A stretch of DNA of 5,268 nt, from assembly GCA_016302725.1 (NCBI GenBank), contig JAEDNB010000150.1, positions 1 through 5,268 on the forward strand, in the 5' to 3' direction. Both the position numbers and the translations under genes were made by a program. Shown one piece after another: positions 1 to 5,268 of the stretch; the first letter of the stretch is position 1, and the number at the start of each line of letters is the position of its first letter. A model generated the notes under the pieces. The model worked only from the letters and a program-made list of their open reading frames with translations. It made no database searches and was not told the origin of the DNA. Source of the stretch: Lentisphaeria bacterium. Lineage in GTDB: Bacteria; Verrucomicrobiota; Lentisphaeria; Oligosphaerales; Oligosphaeraceae.

Positions 1-1068
1 CTGGGCACCCACAAGCCCATGACCGACGCCCAGCTGGAGATGATGTTCGGCACCCGAATCCCCAAGGAGGCCTTCCGGGTCCACGACTGGAGGAACGGGG
101 TCCGCACCCTGGGGACCGTCCCCTCCGAGAAAATCCGGGAACTCTCCGGGGGGCGCCTGGACTACGCCGTCCAGGTCCAGGCCAATGAACTGCTCTTCCA
201 GGATTACGACCTCATCCTCTCCATTGGCCAAATCGTCCCCCACGAGGTGGTGGGCATGGCCAACTACACCAAGAACATCATGGTGGGCGTGGGCGGCCCC
301 GACATGATCAACAAGTCCCACTTCCTGGGGGCGGTCAGCGGAATGGAGCAACTGATGGGGCGGGCGGATTCCCCCGTGCGCAGGCTCTTCAACTACGGCG
401 TGGATACCTTCCTCTCCCAACTGCCCATCGTCTACCTCCATACCGTCCTCTCCCGGGATGAGGACACCGGCTCCATGGCCCTGCGGGGCTTCTTCTCCGG
501 CACCGGCCCAGACGCCTATCTGGCCGCCTGCAAGCTGGCCGTGGAGACCAATCTGGTCCTCCTGGACAACCCCCTCAAGAAGGTCCTGGTCTACCTGGAC
601 CCCCAGGAGTTCAAGAGCACCTGGCTGGGAAACAAGGCCATCTACCGCACCCGCATGGCCATCGCGGACGGCGGAGAACTCATCATCCTGGCCCCGGGCC
701 TCCGGGAATTCGGGGAAGACCCCCAGATGGACGCCCTCATCCGGAAATACGGATACAAGGGCACTCCCGCCACCCTCCAGGCCGTCCGGGAAAACCAGGA
801 CATGCGGGACAACCTGGGGGGCGCCGCCCACCTCATCCACGGCTCCTCCGAGGGCCGCTTCCGCATCGTCTACTGCCCCGGCCCCCAGGTCTCCCCCCAG
901 GAAATCCGACAGGTCGGCTTCGAATACGGGAATCTCCAGGAAATGCTGGACAGATACCACCCCGAATCCCTCAAGGACGGCCTCCAGACTATCCAGGGAG
1001 AGGAAATCTTCTACATCAGCAATCCCGCCCTGGGACTCTGGGCCCTGAAACGCAATTTCCTGGAGTAG
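1..1068 (+). CDS. LarA-family nickel-pincer racemase/epimerase (sugar-acid epimerase type), 5' partial
   Basis: The frame is open from base 1 and reads LGTHKPMTDAQLEMMFG, so the ATG at 19 is internal and the gene starts outside the window. LarA enzymes invert the C2 hydroxyl of 2-hydroxy acids using a covalently bound nickel-pincer nucleotide. The GTHKP histidine (bases 10-12) matches catalytic His108 of Lactobacillus plantarum LarA. The histidine at 241-243 (VPHEVVG), lysine at 271-273 (NYTKN) and histidine at 319-321 (NKSHF) match His174, Lys184 and His200, and their spacing of 10 and 16 residues is identical to that in LarA. About 100 N-terminal residues are missing by that alignment. The C-terminal half (IYRTRMAIADGGELIILAPG, then AAHLIHGSSEGRF) resembles LarA homologues often annotated as D-mannonate epimerase. 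The neighbouring KDG-kinase-like gene favours a sugar-acid substrate such as gluconate/mannonate over lactate. Family membership is firm; the substrate is inferred. Cofactor genes larB, larC and larE are not in view. Confidence 0.88.
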   Translation: MGTHKPMTDAQLEMMFGTRIPKEAFRVHDWRNGVRTLGTVPSEKIRELSGGRLDYAVQVQANELLFQDYDLILSIGQIVPHEVVGMANYTKNIMVGVGGPDMINKSHFLGAVSGMEQLMGRADSPVRRLFNYGVDTFLSQLPIVYLHTVLSRDEDTGSMALRGFFSGTGPDAYLAACKLAVETNLVLLDNPLKKVLVYLDPQEFKSTWLGNKAIYRTRMAIADGGELIILAPGLREFGEDPQMDALIRKYGYKGTPATLQAVRENQDMRDNLGGAAHLIHGSSEGRFRIVYCPGPQVSPQEIRQVGFEYGNLQEMLDRYHPESLKDGLQTIQGEEIFYISNPALGLWALKRNFLE

Positions 1069-1147
1069 GGCAGGGCGCCCCCAAAAGCCCACACCCCCTC
1101 ACGCCTTCCCTCCACCCCTCACCCCCCAAAAAAACGATTTTTCTCCC

Positions 1148-2227
1148 ATGCCCATCACCTTCCGCCAAGACGCCAAATACGCCCTCCTCGTCCCTACCAG
1201 CATGGGGCTTCGCCTCACTCCCGCGGACGGACAGCCCTTCCACTGCTCCGATACCTTCAAAATGCAGGTGACCTCCGCCGAGACCAATGTGGCCAGCATC
1301 CCCTCCTTCCTGGGAATGCCCGTCAAGGTCCTCACCGCCTTTGTCAAGGACAGCCCCGTCGCCCGCATGATCAAGGATAATCTGGCGGGACGCCACATGG
1401 ACTATGAAGGGCCCGAGGTGGAGCAGGGCGGCCCCTGGGGCTACCGCCACCAGTTCAACCTGGCGGACAGCGGCTATGGCAGCCGCGGACCCCGCGTCCA
1501 GAACGACCGTGCCGGCGAAGTGGGCCGGCTCCTGGAGGCCAAGTTCTTCGACCTGGAGCGAATCTTTGGCCAGGAAGGCGTGAAAATCGTCCACCTCTCC
1601 GGGCTGATTGGCGCCCTCTCCCCCGAAACCAGCCGCTTCTGCCTGGAACTGGCCCGCGCCGCCAAGGCCCACGGCACCCGCATCTCCTTCGACCTCAACT
1701 ACCGCGCCTCCTTCTGGAAAAACCGTGAGGCGGAACTGCGGGCCATCTTCTCGGAAATCGCCTCCATGGCGGATGTGCTCATCGGCAACGAGGAGGACTT
1801 CCAACTCTGCCTGGGAATCCAGGGGCCCGAGGCCGGCGGCAAGGATATCGCCCAGAAGATGGAAAGCTTCAAGGAAATGGTGGTCCGGGTGAAGGCCGCC
1901 TATCCCCATGCCACCGCCTTCGCCACAACCCTCCGGGAGGTCATCAGCGCCAATCGACACCGCTGGGGAGCCATCACCAATGTGGACGGCAACTGGCAAG
2001 TCGTCGAACCCCGGGAAATCGGGGTCCTGGACCGCATCGGCGGCGGCGACGGATTCGTGGGCGGTTTCCTCTACGCCATGCTCAAGGGCATGGAACCCGA
2101 AAAGTGGATCCAGTTCGGATGGGCCACCGGGGCCCTGGCCACGACTCACCTCACCGATTACGCACAGCCCGCCGATGAGGAACAGGTCTGGAGCATCTGG
2201 GGGGGGAACGCCCGCGTCAAACGCTAA
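1148..2227 (+). CDS. PfkB-family sugar kinase, 2-keto-3-deoxygluconate kinase-like
   Basis: A 359-residue ribokinase/PfkB-family protein, probably cytoplasmic, that would phosphorylate a sugar or sugar acid with ATP. The N-terminal part carries the substrate-side motif AETNVASIPSFLG (44-56). VQNDRAGE (117-124) and FDLNYRASFW (181-190) are arrangements I associate with KDG kinases. NEEDF (214-218) lies in the central phosphate-binding region. The C-terminal signature DRIGGGDGFVGGF (295-307) holds the expected catalytic base Asp301. This motif reads GGGDG where GAGDS/T is usual. The protein is slightly longer than typical family members (about 310-340 residues). The ATG at 1148 is the first in-frame start and gives a normal N-terminus (YALLVPTSMGLRLTP). 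No Shine-Dalgarno precedes it; the leader is a C-rich run followed by A7 and T5. It lies 79 bp after the LarA homologue with no terminator between, so the two are probably co-transcribed. KDG is the most likely substrate, but another hexose or keto-acid substrate is possible. Confidence 0.83.
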   Translation: MPITFRQDAKYALLVPTSMGLRLTPADGQPFHCSDTFKMQVTSAETNVASIPSFLGMPVKVLTAFVKDSPVARMIKDNLAGRHMDYEGPEVEQGGPWGYRHQFNLADSGYGSRGPRVQNDRAGEVGRLLEAKFFDLERIFGQEGVKIVHLSGLIGALSPETSRFCLELARAAKAHGTRISFDLNYRASFWKNREAELRAIFSEIASMADVLIGNEEDFQLCLGIQGPEAGGKDIAQKMESFKEMVVRVKAAYPHATAFATTLREVISANRHRWGAITNVDGNWQVVEPREIGVLDRIGGGDGFVGGFLYAMLKGMEPEKWIQFGWATGALATTHLTDYAQPADEEQVWSIWGGNARVKR

Positions 2228-2242
2228 CCCCTGGCTTTGATG

Positions 2243-2269
2243 AGCCGTTGCTTTTGCGGCATAGGCTTC
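2243..2269 (+). repeat. 27-bp direct repeat, copy 1
   Basis: This stretch begins agccgttgc and ends ataggcttc, and it is identical over 27 bases to 2365-2391. With its flanks it can fold: gatgagcc (2239-2246) pairs with ggcttcatc (2264-2272) with one bulged base. An alternative internal stem pairs gccg (2244-2247) with cggc (2257-2260). Confidence 0.85.
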
Positions 2270-2332
2270 ATCGGCGCCCGGTCACATGGGTGGCCATGCT
2301 CCCTTGCGCCTCTTCGCCCTGCCGCAAAATCC

Positions 2333-2352
2333 CCTGGCTCCTCAAAGCCAGG
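2333..2352 (+). other. 7-bp hairpin in the kinase-aminotransferase gap
   Basis: The arms cctggct (2333-2339) and agccagg (2346-2352) are perfectly complementary around a 6-base loop. The right arm is also part of the 11-base match to 2230-2240, so the local and long-range pairings exclude each other. A run of C's follows rather than T's, so an intrinsic terminator is unlikely. Confidence 0.5.
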
Positions 2353-2364
2353 CCCCCCGCATAA

Positions 2365-2391
2365 AGCCGTTGCTTTTGCGGCATAGGCTTC
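2365..2391 (+). repeat. 27-bp direct repeat, copy 2
   Basis: Exact second copy of 2243-2269, with its first base 122 bp downstream of the first base of copy 1. It ends 32 bases before the aminotransferase ATG. Its ends can form a 5-bp stem, aagcc (2364-2368) with ggctt (2386-2390). The identity stops sharply at both ends, which suggests a defined repeat unit rather than duplication of the whole gap. Confidence 0.85.
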
Positions 2392-2403
2392 TAGAGATTC
2401 TAG
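2391..2403. promoter_or_regulatory. possible operator-like inverted repeat
   Basis: Ctaga (2391-2395) and tctag (2399-2403) form a perfect 5-bp inverted repeat with a 3-base spacer. It lies 20 bases before the aminotransferase start, at the junction of the repeat and an A-rich leader. The position would suit a repressor site or the 5' untranslated region, but the arms are short and chance cannot be excluded. Confidence 0.25.
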
Positions 2404-2423
2404 TCAAAGAAAAAAAATACACC

Positions 2424-3641
2424 ATGCGTTTGGTTTCCGAAAAGATTTTAGAGTCCCAGAAGGGCTCCAGTTGGATCCGCCGGATGTTTGAGGCGGGCAT
2501 TGAGCTGAAAAGGCAATATGGGGCTGACAAGGTCTACGACTTCAGCCTGGGCAGCCCGGATTTGCGTCCCCCCGCGGCGGTCATCCAGACCCTGCGCGGG
2601 CTGGCGGAGAAGGTGGATGTGCCCGCCGGGCTGGGCTATATGCCCAATGCCGGCTATCCTGCCGCCCGGGAGGCGCTGGCCCTCTGGGCGGCCCGGGAGC
2701 AGGGAGTCGAGATCCCTGCGGAGAACATCGTGGTCACGGTGGGGGCTGCCGGCGCCTTGAACTGCCTTTTCAAGGCAGTGCTCCTGCCGGGGGACGAGGT
2801 GCTCTGCCCCGCCCCCTATTTCGTGGAATACGGGGCATATTGCGGGAACTTTGGCGGGGTGCTGAAGGCCATTCCCAGCCGTCCCTCCACCTTCCAACTG
2901 GATTTGGAGGGCCTCCGCGCCGCCATCACGGAGCGCACCCGCATCCTGCTCATCAACAGCCCCAACAATCCCGCCGGGGTCATCTACACCCGGGAGGAGC
3001 TGAAGGCCCTGGCGGACATCCTCCAGGAAGCCAACCGGGGACGGGAACAGCCCATCCTCCTGGCGGCGGATGAACCCTACCGCTTCCTGGCCTTCGACGG
3101 ACAGCAGGTCCCCTCCGTCTTTCCCGCCTATCCCTACTCCGTGGTCTGCTCCTCCTTCTCCAAGAACCTGGGGCTGGCCGGCGAACGCGTGGGCTACGTG
3201 GTGGTCAATCCCGCCCTGTCCAAGGAGGAAAGCGGACAACTGGTGGCGGGGCTGATTCTCACCAACCGCACCATCGGCTACGTGAACGCCCCTTGCATCG
3301 GACAGAAACTCATCATCGGAGCCGTCGCCCAACTGGAGGAGACCCTCCGGGGACAGCAGGCCCAACGGGAGGTCTATGCAAGGCGCCGAGCCCTTATGGC
3401 CAGCATCCTGGACGAGGCGAAAATCCCCTACCAAATGCCCGCCGGGACCTTCTATTTCTTCCCCAAGGCCCCCCACGGACAGGATGACCTGGCCTTCGTC
3501 CAGAAACTGGCCGAACAGCGCATCCTGGCGGTCCCCGGCTCCGGATTCGGATATCCCGGGCATTTCCGGCTGGCCCTCTGCGTGGAGGAGAACGTCATCC
3601 GGAATTCCCGGGAGGGCTTCCTGGCCGCCGCCCAGGCATAG
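2424..3641 (+). CDS. class I/II PLP-dependent aminotransferase (AspB-like)
   Basis: A 405-residue fold-type I aminotransferase, close to the usual length of about 390-410, transferring an amino group between an amino acid and a 2-oxo acid via pyridoxal phosphate. Visible landmarks are DFSLGSPDLRPP near the N-terminus (39-50), GYMPNAGYPAAREAL (71-85), NSPNNPAG (178-185), AADEPYR (214-220, PLP-pyridine Asp216), SSFSKNLGLAGERVGY (243-258, Schiff-base Lys247 and phosphate-binding Arg255) and FRLALCV (381-387, Arg382 as the likely carboxylate-binding residue). The ATG at 2424 is chosen because MRLVSEKILESQKGSSWIRR matches the usual start of this family. The upstream in-frame ATG at 2286 would translate through the intergenic repeats. 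The leader is A-rich (tcaaagaaaaaaaatacacc) and has no Shine-Dalgarno. Substrate specificity cannot be assigned; aspartate, alanine or aromatic amino acids are all possible. The neighbouring genes give no clear hint. Confidence 0.9.
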   Translation: MRLVSEKILESQKGSSWIRRMFEAGIELKRQYGADKVYDFSLGSPDLRPPAAVIQTLRGLAEKVDVPAGLGYMPNAGYPAAREALALWAAREQGVEIPAENIVVTVGAAGALNCLFKAVLLPGDEVLCPAPYFVEYGAYCGNFGGVLKAIPSRPSTFQLDLEGLRAAITERTRILLINSPNNPAGVIYTREELKALADILQEANRGREQPILLAADEPYRFLAFDGQQVPSVFPAYPYSVVCSSFSKNLGLAGERVGYVVVNPALSKEESGQLVAGLILTNRTIGYVNAPCIGQKLIIGAVAQLEETLRGQQAQREVYARRRALMASILDEAKIPYQMPAGTFYFFPKAPHGQDDLAFVQKLAEQRILAVPGSGFGYPGHFRLALCVEENVIRNSREGFLAAAQA

Positions 3642-3661
3642 GAAGGCCGGTAACGCCTACG

Positions 3662-3698
3662 CCACCCCCCATCCCCCCCGTTGGACGATGGGGGGTGG
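3662..3698 (+). other. strong 12-bp hairpin between aminotransferase and oxidoreductase
   Basis: Bases 3662-3673 (ccaccccccatc) are the perfect reverse complement of 3687-3698 (gatggggggtgg), separated by a 13-base loop that is itself C-rich. It begins 20 bases after the aminotransferase stop and ends 43 bases before the preferred start of the next gene. No T tract follows on the + strand, and no A tract precedes it that would serve the - strand, so it is not a canonical intrinsic terminator. It could be an mRNA-processing or 3'-end-stabilising structure, or a dispersed palindrome. Confidence 0.6.
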
Positions 3699-3730
3699 AT
3701 GGCATCGGGACTGCGGAACGATGGAAGAGC

Positions 3731-3734
3731 GGAG
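3731..3734 (+). promoter_or_regulatory. Shine-Dalgarno supporting the start at 3742
   Basis: Ggag at 3731-3734 stands 7 bases before the ATG at 3742. This spacing favours 3742 over the in-frame ATGs at 3688 (inside the hairpin) and 3721. It is the only convincing ribosome-binding site among the three visible starts. Confidence 0.5.
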
Positions 3735-3741
3735 CGAGGCT

Positions 3742-5121
3742 ATGGAGGCTGTGGTGGTCGGGGGCGGTCCGGCGGGATTGGCCGCCGCCCTCCGCCTGGC
3801 CCTTTGCGGAAAGCGGGTGGGGCTCTGGGAACGCCATGACCGACTGGGGGGGATGAATTCCTGGTATCTCCGGAAGGGAATTACGCTGGACACGGGGCTC
3901 CATGCCCTCACCAACCTGGCCCCTCCCCAGGAGAGCGCCGCCCCCCTGAATCTCCTCCTGCGGCAGCTGCGCATCCGGCGCCCCGAACTCCGCCTGACCC
4001 CCCAGGTCCGCTCCCGCATCTCCTTCCCCTCCGGGGAACTGCTCCTCACCAACGACTTCCCCGCCCTGGTTGGACAGGTCCAACGCCTCTTCCCCCAGGA
4101 GGCCCAGGGCTTCCTGGCGCTGGCGGAGGAGATGCGCCGCCTGGGATACGGGGCCGCCCCCACCCCGGATAGATCCGCAAACGCCCTCCTGGAACGCCAT
4201 ATCGCCTCCCCGCTCCTCCGGGATATGCTCCGCCTCCCCGTCTTCTTCTACGGAAACCCCACCCCGGAGGACATGGAGGCCACCGCCTTCGCCACCATGT
4301 TCCGAAGCATCTTCCTGGAGGGATTGGGACGCCCCATGGGGGGGATGCGACCCTTCCTGGAAACCCTGGAAACCCACCTCCGGCGAGAAAACGTGGCTCT
4401 CCATCTGGGAGAGGGAGTCAGGAAAATCCTGCTGGACAAACAGGGCAGGACCAGGGGCATCCTCACCGACCACGGCACAACCGTGGAGGCACCCCTGGTC
4501 GTCTCCACCATCGGCGCATGGGAGACCGCCGCCCTCTGCCCCCCCGGAACCTGCCCCACCCTTGCCCAATGCCCCCCCGGGGAAATCTGCGTCCTGGAAG
4601 CGATCTTCACCCTCCCGCAACCCCCCGCAAAATACGGCTTCCAGGACGCCGTCCTCTTCCTCTGCCTCCAGGACGAATTCTCCTTCGCCCCCACCAATCA
4701 CGGGGAGGCCAATGCCCTCCTGGTCTGCGCACCGGGAAACTACCAGGGCGAAGACACCTCCCCAGAAGCCCGACTCCTCAGGGTCTCCACCCTCACCGAA
4801 AAAACCCCCTGGTTCTCTTCATCCCCGGAGGAATATGCCCGCCAAAAGGCCCTCCACGTCCAGGCCCTCCGAAAATCCCTGGCCACCGCATATCCCCGCA
4901 TGGCACAGGAGGCACTCCTCCTGGATGCCTTCACCCCAAAGACGCTCCACCATTTCACGGGACACGCAAACGGGGCAATCTATGGCTCCCCCGTAAAAGT
5001 CCCCCTGGACGCCCCAATGCCCCAGGGACTCCGACTGGCCGGAACCGACCAGGGACTCCTGGGAATCGTCGGCGCAATGCTCTCCGGCGTCCTGGCCGCC
5101 AATGCCCTCGCCAGACCTTGA
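3742..5121 (+). CDS. FAD-dependent oxidoreductase, carotenoid isomerase / phytoene desaturase-like
   Basis: A 459-residue flavoprotein of the phytoene desaturase/CrtISO/retinol saturase superfamily, whose members desaturate, saturate or isomerise long polyene or isoprenoid chains, usually at the membrane. The N-terminal Rossmann dinucleotide motif GGGPAG is at 7-12, with acidic Glu30 for the ribose (GLWERHDRLGG). A GRPMGGMRPFLETL segment (197-210) corresponds to the usual PxGG motif. The C-terminal FAD motif AGTDQGLLGIVGAMLSG (433-449) follows HHFTGHANGAIYGSP (403-417), an arrangement I associate with CrtISO-like proteins of unproven function. The start at 3742 puts the Rossmann strand at residue 3, as is normal. 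The same frame is open from 3376, overlapping the aminotransferase out of frame, but that extension is low-complexity shadow sequence. Residues 266-283 carry four cysteines not expected in the family. No carotenoid or squalene genes adjoin it, so the substrate is unknown. Codon use becomes strikingly C-rich after about 3900. Confidence 0.87.
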   Translation: MEAVVVGGGPAGLAAALRLALCGKRVGLWERHDRLGGMNSWYLRKGITLDTGLHALTNLAPPQESAAPLNLLLRQLRIRRPELRLTPQVRSRISFPSGELLLTNDFPALVGQVQRLFPQEAQGFLALAEEMRRLGYGAAPTPDRSANALLERHIASPLLRDMLRLPVFFYGNPTPEDMEATAFATMFRSIFLEGLGRPMGGMRPFLETLETHLRRENVALHLGEGVRKILLDKQGRTRGILTDHGTTVEAPLVVSTIGAWETAALCPPGTCPTLAQCPPGEICVLEAIFTLPQPPAKYGFQDAVLFLCLQDEFSFAPTNHGEANALLVCAPGNYQGEDTSPEARLLRVSTLTEKTPWFSSSPEEYARQKALHVQALRKSLATAYPRMAQEALLLDAFTPKTLHHFTGHANGAIYGSPVKVPLDAPMPQGLRLAGTDQGLLGIVGAMLSGVLAANALARP

Positions 5122-5137
5122 CACAGCACCGCAGAAA

Positions 5138-5225
5138 CACGGAGGGGAAAAACACGGAGGGCACGGAGTTTTAAACACGGAGAGCACGGAAGGCCCGGCA
5201 AGCCGGGCACACGGAGAGCACAGAG
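5138..5225. repeat. cluster of cacggag-type short repeats
   Basis: The heptamer cacggag or a one-base variant occurs seven times: 5138, 5153, 5162, 5176, 5185 (cacggaa), 5210 and 5219 (cacagag). Several copies are arranged as acacggagNgcacgg pairs. Spacing is irregular (9 to 25 bases), so this is not CRISPR. It begins just after the oxidoreductase stop. Such repeats recur in intergenic DNA of many environmental bacteria and often give spurious small ORFs rich in His, Arg, Glu and Gly. Their function is unknown. Confidence 0.75.
5193..5208. other. perfect GC hairpin inside the repeat cluster
   Basis: Gcccggc (5193-5199) and gccgggc (5202-5208) form a 7-bp inverted repeat separated by only two bases (aa). 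It interrupts the cacggag repeats between the fifth and sixth copies. In RNA the innermost pair would open to give a 4-base loop. Confidence 0.6.
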
Positions 5226-5267
5226 GGTAGGCCCATGCCAGCATGGGCCTACCGGGGGTATTTTTTT
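5226..5267 (+). terminator. hairpin plus T tract, likely rho-independent terminator
   Basis: Ggtaggcccatgc (5226-5238) is the perfect 13-base reverse complement of 5241-5253, with ca between, so the real RNA stem would be about 11-12 bp with a 4-6 base loop. Seven bases (gggggta) separate it from T7 at 5261-5267. That spacer is longer than ideal, but stem strength and T tract together support termination of rightward transcripts coming from the oxidoreductase gene. There is no matching A tract on the left, so leftward termination is less likely. Confidence 0.6.
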
Positions 5268-5268
5268 G

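Larger units (their letters stand above)
2228..2423 (+). other. structured intergenic region between kinase and aminotransferase
   Basis: A 196-bp gap with no credible gene. An open frame from 2286 runs into the aminotransferase, but its 46 codons cover repeat DNA and do not resemble the family. The gap holds two exact 27-bp direct repeats (2243-2269 and 2365-2391). An 11-bp segment at 2230-2240 (cctggctttga) is the reverse complement of 2342-2352. A 9-bp segment at 2321-2329 (gccgcaaaa) is the reverse complement of 2252-2260 and of 2374-2382, so it could pair with either repeat copy but not both. A local hairpin (2333-2352) competes with the 11-bp pairing. None of these is followed by a T tract. 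It could be a pair of dispersed REP-like repeats or a regulatory leader for the aminotransferase; the sequence alone does not decide. Confidence 0.6.

Noticed and set aside
1016..2149. 377-codon open frame on the - strand opposite the kinase
   Set aside because: It is a shadow caused by the C/G third-position bias. The translation is rich in Gly, Glu, Asp and His with no recognisable motif, while the + strand carries clear PfkB motifs. The same holds for 2448-3563 and 3595-4701 on the - strand.
2370..2397. Sigma70-like promoter (ttgctt, then tagaga 16 bases later)
   Set aside because: The -10 match is poor, and the -35-like element lies in the repeat that also occurs at 2243-2269. Too weak to list as a feature.
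2286..2423. N-terminal extension of the aminotransferase from the ATG at 2286
   Set aside because: These 46 codons run through the 27-bp repeat and the intergenic hairpins and do not resemble the family. The ATG at 2424 gives the normal N-terminus.
3376..3741. Upstream extension of the oxidoreductase frame overlapping the aminotransferase
   Set aside because: The translation is low-complexity Pro/Ser/Arg shadow sequence. The Rossmann strand begins right after 3742, which also has a Shine-Dalgarno.
3742..5121. Squalene-type HpnE amine oxidase assignment
   Set aside because: The C-terminal motif reads AGTDQGLLGIVGAMLSG rather than the AGDWT-type ending I associate with HpnE. A CrtISO/retinol saturase-like assignment fits better.
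4518..5174. 218-codon + strand frame rich in Pro/Arg/Gly overlapping the oxidoreductase end
   Set aside because: It is out of frame with a well-supported gene, has low-complexity composition, and its tail is the translated cacggag repeat.
5138..5225. CRISPR array
   Set aside because: The repeated unit is only about 7 bases, spacing is irregular and no unique spacers of constant length exist.

Overview
This is a GC-rich bacterial window with four protein-coding genes, all on the + strand: the 3' part of a LarA-family nickel-pincer racemase/epimerase (1-1068), a PfkB sugar kinase resembling 2-keto-3-deoxygluconate (KDG) kinase (1148-2227), a class I/II PLP-dependent aminotransferase (2424-3641) and a carotenoid-isomerase/phytoene-desaturase-like FAD oxidoreductase (3742-5121). 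The gaps between them are rich in hairpins and repeats, and the window ends in a strong hairpin followed by seven T's. No RNA gene, CRISPR array, transposase or phage gene was recognised.

Organism: the sequence does not identify the host. Coding regions have strong C/G bias at third positions. Two of the three visible start codons lack a Shine-Dalgarno sequence, and the last gap carries cacggag-type repeats of a kind I recall from intergenic DNA of many environmental bacteria, including Planctomycetes/Verrucomicrobia/Lentisphaerae relatives. A PVC-group or similar environmental/anaerobic bacterium is a low-confidence guess.

Layout and logic: the first two genes are 79 bp apart and probably form a sugar-acid module. 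Sugar-acid 2-epimerases exist among LarA homologues (gluconate to mannonate). Mannonate dehydratase would then give KDG, which the second gene's product could phosphorylate to KDPG. The dehydratase, the aldolase and the LarB/LarC/LarE cofactor makers are not in the window, so this is inference. The 196-bp gap at 2228-2423 separates this pair from the aminotransferase. It holds two exact copies of a 27-bp repeat and several inverted repeats that could pair in alternative ways. A perfect 12-bp hairpin lies between the aminotransferase and the oxidoreductase. The last two genes have no obvious metabolic link to each other or to the first pair.

No clearly new defence or mobile system is visible. 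The least ordinary parts are the structured gap at 2228-2423, the repeat/hairpin cluster after 5121 and a four-cysteine cluster in the oxidoreductase.
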